DNA of 64,000 nucleotides from Flavobacterium tagetis (GCF_016735615.1 NZ_JAERSF010000002.1:1054001-1118000); one strand, 5' to 3'. Shown: positions 46,190 through 53,960, counted from the first letter of the stretch. Program-made: numbers and translations. Notes: generated from the sequence alone by a model not told the origin.

Positions 46190-46228
46190 ATCAGGATGGT
46201 GGTAAAACACTAATCCTGATTTTTTTTT
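46190..46228 (+). terminator. Terminator of the large lipoprotein gene
   Basis: ATCAGGA (46190-46196) pairs with TCCTGAT (46214-46220), then T8. It lies 33 bp after the stop. Classical plus-strand terminator. Confidence 0.85.
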
Positions 46229-46237
46229 GCTCATTTT

Positions 46238-46460
46238 GCCACAAAGGTACGAAGTCGCAAAGTTTTTTATACGTTGTTTATTTAACCGCAAAGTTCGCAA
46301 AGGTTTTACGCAAAGCACACAAAGATATTTTTAGAGTAAACTTATTAAAAGTGTTAAGAGCGCAAAGATGTGAGAATAAAACTTAGCGATTTTGCGTCTT
46401 TGCGAGATTAAAAACTTAGCGAACCTTGCGTAAATCCTTGCGTCCTTTGCGGTTAATCTC
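46238..46460. repeat. GCAAAG-family imperfect palindrome
   Basis: Left arm words AACCGCAAAGTTCGCAAAGG and right arm words CCTTGCGTCCTTTGCGGTTA face each other. Related elements occur at 47071-47230, 52531-52890 and 61140-61330. Non-coding dispersed repeats. Confidence 0.7.
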
Positions 46461-46499
46461 TCAAACATTTCACATCTCACAATACACAACTTACAGCCT

Positions 46500-46573
46500 G
46501 TCCGTTTCACCCTGAAGTTTGTCCGTTTCGCCTATTTTCTGATTTCGTAAGAAGGGTTATCGAAATACTTTTG
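46500..46573 (+). promoter_or_regulatory. LytTR-type operator and promoter of the cupin gene
   Basis: Direct repeat GTCCGTTTC (46500-46508) and GTCCGTTTC (46521-46529): 9-bp sites 12 bp apart, period 21. The -7 box TACTTTTG starts at 46566, exactly 42 nt after the proximal CGTT core. Matches the LytTR site geometry. A LytTR regulator is encoded at 51051-51818. Confidence 0.7.
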
Positions 46574-46615
46574 ACGAAGAAATTAACAGAAAACAAATAA
46601 TTTAAATCAAAAGTT

Positions 46616-47026
46616 ATGGAAACGAAAAAACAAAAAATATGGGTTATAATCGCAATTATTGTTTTAGGAATCATTGCCTTTTTAGTTCCAAATCAAATTA
46701 CAGCGCAAGGAGTAAAACGCATCGATTTACAAAAACATGATCTAAGTACTCCAGGAAAAGAAATGGTTCAAGCTCGAATCGATTTTGACGGACATTCAGC
46801 TTTCGGGAAACATTCTCATCCAGGCGAAGAAGTCATTTATGTGGTTGAAGGTTCGCTGGAATATCAAATAGAAGACGAAAAACCTGTAACACTAAAAGCA
46901 GGCGAAGTACTTTTTATTCCAGCTGGTGTAGTACATTCTGCTAAAAATAATACAAATGATAAAGCATCGGAACTGGCAACTTATATTGTGGAAAAAGGGA
47001 AACCGATATTGACTATGAAGAAATAG
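46616..47026 (+). CDS. Membrane-anchored cupin protein
   Basis: 136 residues. One N-terminal hydrophobic helix (WVIIAIIVLGIIAFLVP) is a membrane anchor or uncleaved signal. A small cupin barrel follows with the metal-binding motif HSHPGEEVIYVVEG and a later H in AGVVHSA. The two histidines, Glu and last His fit a metal site. It may bind a metabolite or quinone-like compound; unknown. It shares an operator type and 5' leader with the downstream hydrolase, so both are likely induced together. Confidence 0.85.
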   Translation: METKKQKIWVIIAIIVLGIIAFLVPNQITAQGVKRIDLQKHDLSTPGKEMVQARIDFDGHSAFGKHSHPGEEVIYVVEGSLEYQIEDEKPVTLKAGEVLFIPAGVVHSAKNNTNDKASELATYIVEKGKPILTMKK

Positions 47027-47070
47027 TTTCAAGTTTAATGTTTCAGGTTGCATGTTGAAATGCGTGTGGC

Positions 47071-47230
47071 GTTTAACCGCAAAGTGCGCAAGGTTTTTTG
47101 CCTATAAGACTTTGTAAAAAAACGCAAAGAGCGCAGAGCTATATGAATAAAACTTTGCGTCTTAGCGACTTTGCGAGATTAGAAAAACCTTGTGAACCTT
47201 GCGTAAAACCTTGGCGTGCATTGCGGTTAA
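47071..47230. repeat. GCAAAG-family imperfect palindrome, second copy
   Basis: GTTTAACCGCAAAGTGCGCA at the left and CGTAAAACCTTGGCG, then TGCATTGCGGTTAA, at the right. Same family as 46238-46460. The gap 47027-47368 contains this and the promoter. Confidence 0.65.
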
Positions 47231-47250
47231 ATTATTTCAATATAAAGCAT

Positions 47251-47324
47251 GTCCGCTTCACCTCAAACTTTGGCCACTTCACCTTTTTTTACCTTTTAAA
47301 ACAAGCATTGTCAAGATACCTTTG
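47251..47324 (+). promoter_or_regulatory. LytTR-type operator and promoter of the alpha/beta hydrolase
   Basis: GTCCGCTTC (47251-47259) and GGCCACTTC (47272-47280), period 21, with the same spacer ending in TTT as the cupin site. -7 box TACCTTTG at 47317, again 42 nt after the proximal core. The leader up to the ATG is also similar to that of the cupin gene. Confidence 0.65.
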
Positions 47325-47368
47325 ACGAAGAAATTAACTGATAATCAAATAATAAAATAGAAATAATC

Positions 47369-48355
47369 ATGAAAACACTATCAAATATTCTAATCGCTAT
47401 TCTTTTTATGAATGCAACTTTCACTCAAGCACAGACTTCACAGAAAGAAACAATTGAAGTAAGCAGTTCACTTGGAACTTTAAAACAAATCAATGCTGGA
47501 TTATTAAACGTTGGTTATACCGAAGCAGGTCCATCAAACGGAACACCAGTAATCTTGCTTCACGGCTGGCCATACGATATTCACAGCTACAACGAAGTGG
47601 TTCCAATTTTGGTAGCAAAAGGATACCATGTTTTCACTCCATATTTACGTGGATTTGGGACAACAACCTTCCTTTCTAAAGACACTTTCAGAAACGGTCA
47701 GCAAGCAGCTTTAGCAAGTGATATTATCGCTTTTATGGACGCGCTGAAAATTGACAAAGCTGTAATTGGCGGTTTCGATTGGGGCGCTAGAACAGCAGTG
47801 GTAGTATCGGCACTTTGGCCAGAACGCGTAAAAGGTTTGGTTTCTGTAAGCGGTTATTTAGTAGTGAATTTAGAAGCAAATTTAAAACCGCTTCCTCCAA
47901 CAGCCGAATTAGGATGGTGGTACCAATATTATTTCGCTACCGAAAGAGGAAAACAAGGTTACACTCAGAACACTTACGATTTCAATAAATTAATCTGGAA
48001 AATTGCTTCTCCGCTATGGAACTTCGACAAAGCAACTTACGATCAAACGGCTCAATCTTTTGATAATCCAGATCACGTAGCAATTGTGATTCATAATTAC
48101 AGATGGAGACAATCTCTAGAAGCGGGAGAATCTAAATACGATGCTTTAGAAAAACGTTTGGCAGCAAAACCGGAAATTAAAGTTCCAACCATTACAATAG
48201 GAAGTGATTTTGATGGCGCTTTCGCGGATGGAAAAGCGTATGCAAACAAATTCACAGGAAAATACGAACACAGAATTTTAAAAGGAATCGGACACAACGT
48301 TCCGCAAGAAGATCCAAAGGCATTTGCACAAGCGATAATTGATGTTTCTAAATAA
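47369..48355 (+). CDS. Secreted alpha/beta hydrolase (epoxide hydrolase/dehalogenase-like)
   Basis: 328 residues with a signal peptide (LIAILFMNATFTQAQTS). HGWPYDIHSYN (oxyanion), GGFDWGARTAVV (nucleophile elbow with Asp rather than Ser, as in epoxide hydrolases and haloalkane dehalogenases) and a late His in GIGHNVPQEDP. It probably hydrolyses an epoxide or halogenated compound; substrate unknown. It carries the same operator as the cupin and DoxX genes. Confidence 0.87.
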   Translation: MKTLSNILIAILFMNATFTQAQTSQKETIEVSSSLGTLKQINAGLLNVGYTEAGPSNGTPVILLHGWPYDIHSYNEVVPILVAKGYHVFTPYLRGFGTTTFLSKDTFRNGQQAALASDIIAFMDALKIDKAVIGGFDWGARTAVVVSALWPERVKGLVSVSGYLVVNLEANLKPLPPTAELGWWYQYYFATERGKQGYTQNTYDFNKLIWKIASPLWNFDKATYDQTAQSFDNPDHVAIVIHNYRWRQSLEAGESKYDALEKRLAAKPEIKVPTITIGSDFDGAFADGKAYANKFTGKYEHRILKGIGHNVPQEDPKAFAQAIIDVSK

Positions 48356-48464
48356 TGGTGAATAGTTAATTATTCTAGCGCATTTCACTTTTACATTCCA
48401 CAAAGCAATAACATTAAGCATATAAAAATTTACAATTAATAATTTACAATTAACAATTAATAAC

Positions 48465-48875
48465 ATGAGCACAAAAATTTTATACACAGGAAAAACACAC
48501 ACAACAGGTGGTAGAGAAGGAGCTTCTCAAAGTTCAGATGAACAATTGAATATCAAATTAAGTTCACCGGGATCTTCGCGTCCGGGAACAAATCCGGAGC
48601 AATTGTTTGCAGCAGGATGGTCGGCTTGTTTTATTGGTGCTTTAGGCATCGCAGCTTCTAAACTCGGAGTTAGACTTCCAGCTGAAACCGCTGTAGACGC
48701 CGAAGTTGATTTATGCGTAACAGAAGGCGAATATTCTCTTCAGGCAAGATTAAATATTAGCCTTCCAGGAATTGATATTCAAACCGCAGAAGCTTTGGCG
48801 GCACAAGCGCATCAGACTTGTCCTTATTCTAAAGCTACTAGAGGAAATATAAACGTTGAGATTAATATTCTTTAA
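48465..48875 (+). CDS. ohr: Ohr family organic hydroperoxide resistance protein
   Basis: 136 residues of the OsmC/Ohr family, Ohr branch. KILYTGKTHTTGGREGASQS, FAAGWSACFIGALGIAASK and AHQTCPYSKATRGN carry the two redox cysteines. It reduces organic hydroperoxides in the cytosol. It lies 109 bp after the hydrolase. No clear promoter of its own was seen, so read-through from the operator promoter is possible. Confidence 0.92.
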   Translation: MSTKILYTGKTHTTGGREGASQSSDEQLNIKLSSPGSSRPGTNPEQLFAAGWSACFIGALGIAASKLGVRLPAETAVDAEVDLCVTEGEYSLQARLNISLPGIDIQTAEALAAQAHQTCPYSKATRGNINVEINIL

Positions 48876-48876
48876 A

Positions 48877-48940
48877 TGTAAGTTGTGAAATGTTAGATGT
48901 AAAAGGTTTGCATTTTACATCTAACATTTCACAACTTACA
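48877..48940. repeat. Perfect 28-bp inverted repeat
   Basis: Arms 48877-48904 and 48913-48940 are exact reverse complements around an 8-nt loop. Arm core GTGAAATGTTAGATGTAAAA. It lies between ohr and the DUF1223 gene; an RNA hairpin of this length would strongly attenuate transcription or protect the 3' end. Confidence 0.85.
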
Positions 48941-48963
48941 TTCCACATCTAAAAAATCATGTT

Positions 48964-49695
48964 ATGAAAAAAAAACTAATGGGCTTAATAATGTTGTTTT
49001 TCCTAAGTGTAAACAGCATTTTCAGCCAGAACTCAGATAAAAAAGGTTTTGCACTTTTAGAATTATATACTTCAGAAGGCTGTTCGAGTTGTCCGCCAGC
49101 AGATGAATTGCTGGGAAAAATTCAGAATGAATATCGAGATAAGAACGTTTATGTTTTGGCTTATCATGTAGATTATTGGGACAAACAGGGCTGGAAAGAC
49201 ATTTTCAGTAATGCTGATTTTACAAAAAGGCAATACAATTATGCTCAATTTCTAGGAAAAGAACCAATCTACACGCCTCAAGTAATCATTAATGGAAAAA
49301 CAGATTATATCGGTTCTCAGGAAACGAGTCTGCGAAACGGAATTAAATCGGCACTTTCTAAAACAGCTTCAGCAAGTTTAAATTTAGAAGCAAGTCAAAA
49401 TGAGAATTCAATTTCTATAAATTATAATGTTGAAGGCACTTCAAAAAACAGCCGTTTATTGCTTGCAGTTGTTCAGAAAGAAGCCAAAAGTAATGTTAGA
49501 AGAGGGGAGAATGCCAATCGGGTTTTATCGCATTATCAAATTGTGCGTCAATTGCAGACTGTTAATTTGAATAAAGGCAAGAAAGGAACGGCGACAATTT
49601 CTCTTCCTAAAAATTATAATGCACTTGGATTTGAAGTTATTGGCTTTGTTCAGGATGCGGATTCTGGTGTTATTTTGGGAGTTAAACGAGTTTAA
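48964..49695 (+). CDS. DUF1223 secreted thioredoxin-like protein
   Basis: 243 residues with a signal peptide (LMGLIMLFFLSVNSIFSQNS). The thioredoxin-like active motif is LELYTSEGCSSCPPADELL, with the CxxC unit in SSCPP context. YHVDYWDKQGWKDIFS and EPIYTPQVIINGKTDYIGS define DUF1223. Probably a periplasmic disulfide or redox protein. It follows ohr in the same orientation. Confidence 0.9.
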   Translation: MKKKLMGLIMLFFLSVNSIFSQNSDKKGFALLELYTSEGCSSCPPADELLGKIQNEYRDKNVYVLAYHVDYWDKQGWKDIFSNADFTKRQYNYAQFLGKEPIYTPQVIINGKTDYIGSQETSLRNGIKSALSKTASASLNLEASQNENSISINYNVEGTSKNSRLLLAVVQKEAKSNVRRGENANRVLSHYQIVRQLQTVNLNKGKKGTATISLPKNYNALGFEVIGFVQDADSGVILGVKRV

Positions 49696-49712
49696 TTTTT
49701 TTATTTCACGCT

Positions 49713-49937
49713 CCCGATAGCTATCGGGATTAAATGATTTTAGCAGATTTTGCCGATGATTTCTGTTTGTTTTTAATCTCGCAATCCCGATAGCTATCGG
49801 GAGCAGAGACGCAAAGTTTTTATTCTCATTTTTTGTCATTTCGACGAAGGAGAAATCTTCGCGAGAAACTCCACATAGAATTTCGCCAATCTTTGTAGAG
49901 CTACTCGCGAAGATTTCTCCTTCGTCGAAATGACAAA
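49713..49937. repeat. Palindrome cluster, including a 106-bp element with 33-bp perfect arms
   Basis: The 16-bp palindrome CCCGATAGCTATCGGG occurs at 49713-49728 and 49786-49801. A 106-bp element (49832-49937) has 33-bp perfect arms (49832-49864 and 49905-49937) starting TTTGTCATTTCGACGAAGG. Its core matches that of 1530-1631 while its arms differ by compensatory changes. The rest of the 49696-50050 gap is AT-rich. Confidence 0.85.
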
Positions 49938-50024
49938 CTGTACTTGGAATAAGGAATAAAAAAGAAATCGAAATTCTGCTAAAAATCCTTTTCAAATCTG
50001 CGTGAAATCTTTTTCAAATAAAAC

Positions 50025-50032
50025 TATCTTTG
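50025..50032 (+). promoter_or_regulatory. -7 box of the LytS/LytTR operon
   Basis: TATCTTTG, 19 nt before the ATG of the histidine kinase. Matches TAnnTTTG. No CGTT direct repeat upstream, so no clear sign of autoregulation. Confidence 0.5.
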
Positions 50033-50050
50033 ACTATATAAACTACAACT

Positions 50051-51070
50051 ATGGAAAAAACAAAACGTTTTCAGGTTTCGCTCAAAGTAATTTGGGGAAG
50101 TTCGATTGCATTGGCAGTTATGGCTTCGATACCTAAATTATTTGATGCCGATTCTACACCTGGAGACCTTATTATAAATTCTTCGATTACGTTGTTGTTT
50201 TCCCTTTTTATATGGTATTACAACATTTATAGCTTACCGAAATTTTCTTCGAACAAAACAACCAAAAGTCTCTTTAATTGGAAACTTTTACTAAGTGTTG
50301 TATTAGGGATTTTGTTAATGGTAATTCTGGTTATTGCACATCAGGAATTGTTTCAGGTTTCTAAAATGGATGCACCAATTATGTTCGAACTTCGCGGAGT
50401 TTTGATCAATCTGATTGTGTATATGTTTCTGCATCTGCTTTTTCAAAATTATCAAACCCAGCAAATGGGAGTCGAATTGGAACGCACAAAAGCCGTTAAT
50501 CTTGGCGCTCAGTACGAATTACTGAAACAGCAGATTAATCCGCATTTTCTTTTCAATAGTTTGAATACTTTGAAATCGATGGTGGATATGAACGATGAAA
50601 ATAGTTCCGATTTTATTCTGAAATTATCCGATTTTTACCGTTTTACCTTAGAAAGCCGAAAATTGGATTTGATTCCGCTTCGCGAAGAAATTCAGATTCT
50701 CGATTCGTATGTTTATCTTTTGAAAGCCCGTTTTGAAGACGGTTTTGTTTTAGAAAATGAAATTGAAGAAAAACAATACGAATCGGTTATTCCGCCTTTT
50801 GCTTTGCAGTTGTTGATTGAAAACTGTATCAAACACAATGTCGTTTCTTTAGACAAACCTTTAAAAATTAGGCTTTACAGCGAAAAAGATTTTTTGGTAA
50901 TCGAAAATCCGATTCAGTTGAAGAGAGGGGCTATAGTTTCTACAGGCGTTGGATTGGATAATATCAATCAGCGTTTTATGCATTTGGTTCACAAAGAAAT
51001 CGAAATTGACAAAAACGAAACCACTTTTAAAGTAAAAATACCACTCATTTATGACCATCGTAATAATTGA
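50051..51070 (+). CDS. LytS-type sensor histidine kinase
   Basis: 339 residues. Four hydrophobic helices (residues about 12-125) form a membrane sensor. The His_kinase domain has the phosphoacceptor motif QINPHFLFNSLNTLKSMV, a LIENCIKHN N-box and STGVGLDNINQRF as the G-box. It overlaps the response regulator by 20 bp, so the pair is co-translated. The signal is unknown; no extracytoplasmic domain of note. Confidence 0.92.
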   Translation: MEKTKRFQVSLKVIWGSSIALAVMASIPKLFDADSTPGDLIINSSITLLFSLFIWYYNIYSLPKFSSNKTTKSLFNWKLLLSVVLGILLMVILVIAHQELFQVSKMDAPIMFELRGVLINLIVYMFLHLLFQNYQTQQMGVELERTKAVNLGAQYELLKQQINPHFLFNSLNTLKSMVDMNDENSSDFILKLSDFYRFTLESRKLDLIPLREEIQILDSYVYLLKARFEDGFVLENEIEEKQYESVIPPFALQLLIENCIKHNVVSLDKPLKIRLYSEKDFLVIENPIQLKRGAIVSTGVGLDNINQRFMHLVHKEIEIDKNETTFKVKIPLIYDHRNN

Positions 51071-51818
51071 AGATGAAGTAAAAACGGCCAAAGCTCTTGG
51101 TCAGCTTATTCTGAGCATCAGACCTGATGTTCAGATTTTGTCGTATATACAAAGTATTGACGGCGCTGTGAGTTATCTTTTAGAAAACGATCAGCCCGAT
51201 TTGATTTTTATGGATATTCAGCTCGCAGACGGCCAATGTTTTGAGATTTTTAAGAATGTTGAGGTTTTGTCTCCTGTAATTTTCTGTACCGCTTTTGATG
51301 ATTATGCCATCGAAGCATTCAAATCAAACGGAATTGATTATGTTTTAAAACCTTTTTCAAGAGAAAGCATTTTGCAAGCTTTGAAGAAGGCGGGAGAATT
51401 GAAAAACTTCTTTCAGAGAAATAAAAAAGCAATGCCCGATTTCGATTATTTGCTTACGCGAAATGGAGAAAATAAAGGGAAAAGCAGTTTTTTGGTTTTC
51501 AAAAACAATAAATACCAAACTGTTTTAACGGAGAACATTGCGTTTTTTTATATCAAAAACGAAACGCCAACAATTATGACTTTAGATAAAAACGAATATC
51601 CGTTAACACAATCTCTGGACGATATTCATAAACTTTTATCGCCTATTCAGTTTTTTAGGGTTAACAGGCAGTATTTGGTTAATTTTTCGGCTATTAGGGA
51701 AGCAGAACATTATTTCTCACGTAAAATAATTGTGAAGTTGAGCGTGCCTACAGAAGAAAAAATATTGGTTGGAAAAGAAAAAGCAACTGCATTTTTAAGC
51801 TGGCTAGAAAACAGATAA
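51051..51818 (+). CDS. LytTR-type response regulator
   Basis: 255 residues. Receiver domain with the phosphorylatable Asp in IFMDIQLADG and the conserved Lys in YVLKPFS. The C-terminal LytTR DNA-binding domain (about residues 145-255) shows FFRVNRQYLVNFSAI and EKILVGKEKATAFLSWL. LytTR proteins bind two 9-bp direct repeats about one helical turn apart, matching the operator at 46500, 47251 and 52493. It likely activates cupin, hydrolase and DoxX genes. Confidence 0.92.
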   Translation: MTIVIIEDEVKTAKALGQLILSIRPDVQILSYIQSIDGAVSYLLENDQPDLIFMDIQLADGQCFEIFKNVEVLSPVIFCTAFDDYAIEAFKSNGIDYVLKPFSRESILQALKKAGELKNFFQRNKKAMPDFDYLLTRNGENKGKSSFLVFKNNKYQTVLTENIAFFYIKNETPTIMTLDKNEYPLTQSLDDIHKLLSPIQFFRVNRQYLVNFSAIREAEHYFSRKIIVKLSVPTEEKILVGKEKATAFLSWLENR

Positions 51819-51858
51819 AACCAATTAACTTATCATTTTCTGAGATAAATTAATTGGC
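51817..51858. terminator. Long-stem terminator after the LytTR gene
   Basis: CCAATTAA (51821-51828) pairs with TTAATTGG (51850-51857), with an inner TTATC/GATAA stem. It fits both the plus-strand regulator and the tiny minus-strand frame at 51865-51945. Confidence 0.6.
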
Positions 51859-51864
51859 TTGGTT

Positions 51865-51945
51865 TTACAATCCAGGAAACATAAAACAGCTTATAAAAAA
51901 CAAAGCTGAAAGTATAATGCAGAGAATTAGAATAATCTTTTTCAT
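51865..51945 (-). CDS. Possible 26-residue membrane peptide or lipoprotein
   Basis: ATG at 51943-51945, TAA at 51865-51867. It encodes MKKIILILCIILSALFFIS, then CFMFPGL: a short hydrophobic helix with a lipobox-like FISC. It sits between two terminator hairpins. No promoter was found. Could be a real tiny membrane peptide or chance. Confidence 0.35.
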   Translation of the reverse strand: MKKIILILCIILSALFFISCFMFPGL

Positions 51946-51970
51946 TTTTATTTGTATTAATAAGAATAAT

Positions 51971-52006
51971 AAAATGCCTAATATTGAATTATTAGGCATT
52001 TTTATT
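51971..52006. terminator. Bidirectional terminator downstream of the DoxX gene
   Basis: ATGCCTAAT (51974-51982) pairs with ATTAGGCAT (51991-51999), with T-runs on both strands. It ends the minus-strand DoxX gene. Confidence 0.75.
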
Positions 52007-52022
52007 TTGATGTAATTTTGTT

Positions 52023-52418
52023 TTAATTGATTTCTGATGGAGCGTAAGTCGCTGTGTATAATTTTCTATACATTGCATAAGTTACGCTTACCATTACAAA
52101 GGCGATTATAGCATCTGTTGCAGCGCCAAAACCTAAGACAGCGATTTTTGAAAAGAATGCAAAAATGATGTCGAAAAATACGCCTGCGAAAACCCATTCT
52201 TTCAATCTCAGTAATTTATTCGGAATTAAAAGTGTAATAACTCCCGCTAATTTAAAAACTCCAAGAATATAAATAAAATGCGCTGGATAACCCAATTGCT
52301 GTGTTATTCCCCAAACCAATGGATTATTTGTTAATTCGAAGAAACCGCTTGTGCCAAACCATAAAGAAGTTAATACTGCGCCTGTCCAATAGATAATTTT
52401 TGTTGTTTTTGAGTTCAT
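52023..52418 (-). CDS. DoxX-like membrane protein
   Basis: 131 residues with four hydrophobic helices (IIYWTGAVLTSLWFGTSGFF; FIYILGVFKLAGVITLLIP; VFAGVFFDIIFAFFSKIAVL; DAIIAFVMVSVTYAMYRKLY). DoxX-like family; members act in quinol- or thiol-linked redox processes or are uncharacterised. It carries the same operator as the cupin and hydrolase genes and so probably belongs to the LytTR regulon. Confidence 0.88.
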   Translation of the reverse strand: MNSKTTKIIYWTGAVLTSLWFGTSGFFELTNNPLVWGITQQLGYPAHFIYILGVFKLAGVITLLIPNKLLRLKEWVFAGVFFDIIFAFFSKIAVLGFGAATDAIIAFVMVSVTYAMYRKLYTATYAPSEIN

Positions 52419-52448
52419 GATTTTGATATTTAAAGTTATTTAACGGTA

Positions 52449-52522
52449 CAAATGTGCGTTGAAAGCCTTAAAAATGAAATCAGAATCTTGTTGAAACGGA
52501 CAAACTTCGGGGTGAACTGGAC
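52449..52522 (-). promoter_or_regulatory. LytTR-type operator and promoter of the DoxX gene
   Basis: On the minus strand GTCCAGTTC (52522-52514) and GTCCGTTTC (52501-52493), period 21, with a spacer closely matching the cupin operator. The -7-like box CACATTTG starts at 52456 (minus), exactly 42 nt after the proximal core. It lies about 31 nt before the ATG. Confidence 0.65.
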
Positions 52523-52530
52523 GCTGCTGG

Positions 52531-52890
52531 GCTTGGTATTTTTTAACGCAAAGTACGCTAAGTTTTTTTTTCTGTAGATTGTGTTTTAAGTTCGCAAAGT
52601 TTTGTGAAGAAAATCGATGTTTTTTTACGCAAAGTACGCTAAGTTTTTTTCTGTGAAATTCTCGCAAAGTCGCAGAGGCGCAAAGTTTTTTTATCTCTCG
52701 CTGATTTAACAGATTCAGCGGATTTTTTCATATTTAAAATATAATCTGCTCAATCTGCGAGAGACAAATCCTTTTAATCTTTTTAATCTGTGGCTTTAAA
52801 ATAAAAATTCTTTGCGATTTCGCGACTTTGCGAGATTAAATAAACTTAGCGTACTTTGCGAAAATCCTCCGCGTACTTTGCGTTAAAAAA
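52531..52890. repeat. GCAAAG-family repeats and GCTGATTT palindrome
   Basis: TTTTTTAACGCAAAGTACGC words repeat at 52537 and 52621 and again reversed near 52850. A GCAGATTT-type palindrome (52694-52764) sits within, related to 22017-22090. Fills the gap between the DoxX and nitronate monooxygenase genes. No open frame credible as a gene. Confidence 0.65.
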
Positions 52891-52892
52891 AA

Positions 52893-53954
52893 CTACACCG
52901 ACATTTCAGCAATTAGAGCCTGCATTAATTCGCTGGCTTTGTGGTATTTTAAATTACTTGTGTTTTGTCCCGACCAAAAACTAACCATATCGGTTCTTCC
53001 TTGAGCGAGTGAGGCGACTTTTAAAGGTGCAATCAATTTGGTTTGAAGCGGGAAAGGAAGTACTTCAGTTTCAAAAGGAACAGCATCTGAGATTTTGTTA
53101 CTGATCATTCGACCCATTCTACCTGTAAGTGATTTTGAAACCGTAGTTGGAACGTTCGGATTCTTAAATAGCATTTCTTTATGAACAGAAGTCGCACCAG
53201 ATTCATTGGTAACCATAAAAGCGGTTCCCAGTTGTACGGCATCGGCGCCTAAAGCCATTGCAGCTTTTATTCCTTTTGCATCTATGATTCCGCCAGCAGC
53301 AATAATTGGCGTTTTGGTTTTGGCTTTTAATTGCTGTACAAGTGTGAATAATCCAGTAAAAGAATCTTGAGCGGGTTTTAAGAACGATGGTCTATGACCT
53401 CCGGCTTCAAATCCTGCAGCGATAATAGCATCAACTTCGGCATCTTCAAGAGCTAATGCTTCTTCTAAAGTGGTTGCTGCGCCAATAGTTTTAATTCCGA
53501 GTCTTTTACTTTCTTGAAGGATTTCTTTAGACGGAATTCCGAAAATGAAACTAAAAACAGCGGGTTTGAGTTCGAATAAAACTTCGACTTGTTTTTCGAA
53601 TTTCGAAGGAATGTCAGAAGAAAGATCAGGAAGCGGAATCCCTAATTCGTCAAAATAAGGTTTAAAGAGAATTTTGATTTTTTCTAATTTTTCAGAAGAA
53701 TAATCAATCAGGGTTTTATCAACATCATTTACCCATAAATTGATATTATAAGGTTTTGATGTTGCTAGTTTTATTTCTTTTCCAGCTTCTCGAATTTCGT
53801 CAGGAGTTAAGGTATAAGCACCATAACTGCCCAATCCGCCTGCATTGCTTACAGAAGCCAATAAAGCGGCAGTTGAAAAACCACCGCCCATTGGACCTTG
53901 TAAAATTGGATACTCAATGCCTAGTAACTGTGTTATTTTGGTTGAATTCCACAT
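52893..53954 (-). CDS. Nitronate monooxygenase (FMN-dependent)
   Basis: 353 residues, 2-nitropropane dioxygenase family. IEYPILQGPMGGGFSTAALL, EAGGHRPSF (FMN phosphate) and AAGGIIDAKGIKAAMALGAD followed by AVQLGTAF (TIM barrel end) are typical. It oxidises alkyl nitronates, for example propionate 3-nitronate, to aldehyde and nitrite. Last gene of a five-gene operon with YceI, tautomerase, SDR and NTF2-like proteins. Confidence 0.9.
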   Translation of the reverse strand: MWNSTKITQLLGIEYPILQGPMGGGFSTAALLASVSNAGGLGSYGAYTLTPDEIREAGKEIKLATSKPYNINLWVNDVDKTLIDYSSEKLEKIKILFKPYFDELGIPLPDLSSDIPSKFEKQVEVLFELKPAVFSFIFGIPSKEILQESKRLGIKTIGAATTLEEALALEDAEVDAIIAAGFEAGGHRPSFLKPAQDSFTGLFTLVQQLKAKTKTPIIAAGGIIDAKGIKAAMALGADAVQLGTAFMVTNESGATSVHKEMLFKNPNVPTTVSKSLTGRMGRMISNKISDAVPFETEVLPFPLQTKLIAPLKVASLAQGRTDMVSFWSGQNTSNLKYHKASELMQALIAEMSV

Positions 53955-53960
53955 TGTATT

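Noticed and set aside
45950..46318. 122-codon minus-strand frame with Pro-Pro-Leu-Lys repeats
   Set aside because: Antisense of the Gly-rich end of the lipoprotein and of a dispersed repeat.
49525..49995. 156-codon minus-strand frame covering the DUF1223 3' end and the 106-bp palindrome
   Set aside because: It reads through the palindrome and the antisense of a clear gene; no plausible start or domain.
52440..52667. 75-codon minus-strand frame with repeated LSVLCVKK
   Set aside because: Made of the GCAAAG repeats and the LytTR operator; repeat translation without a start context.
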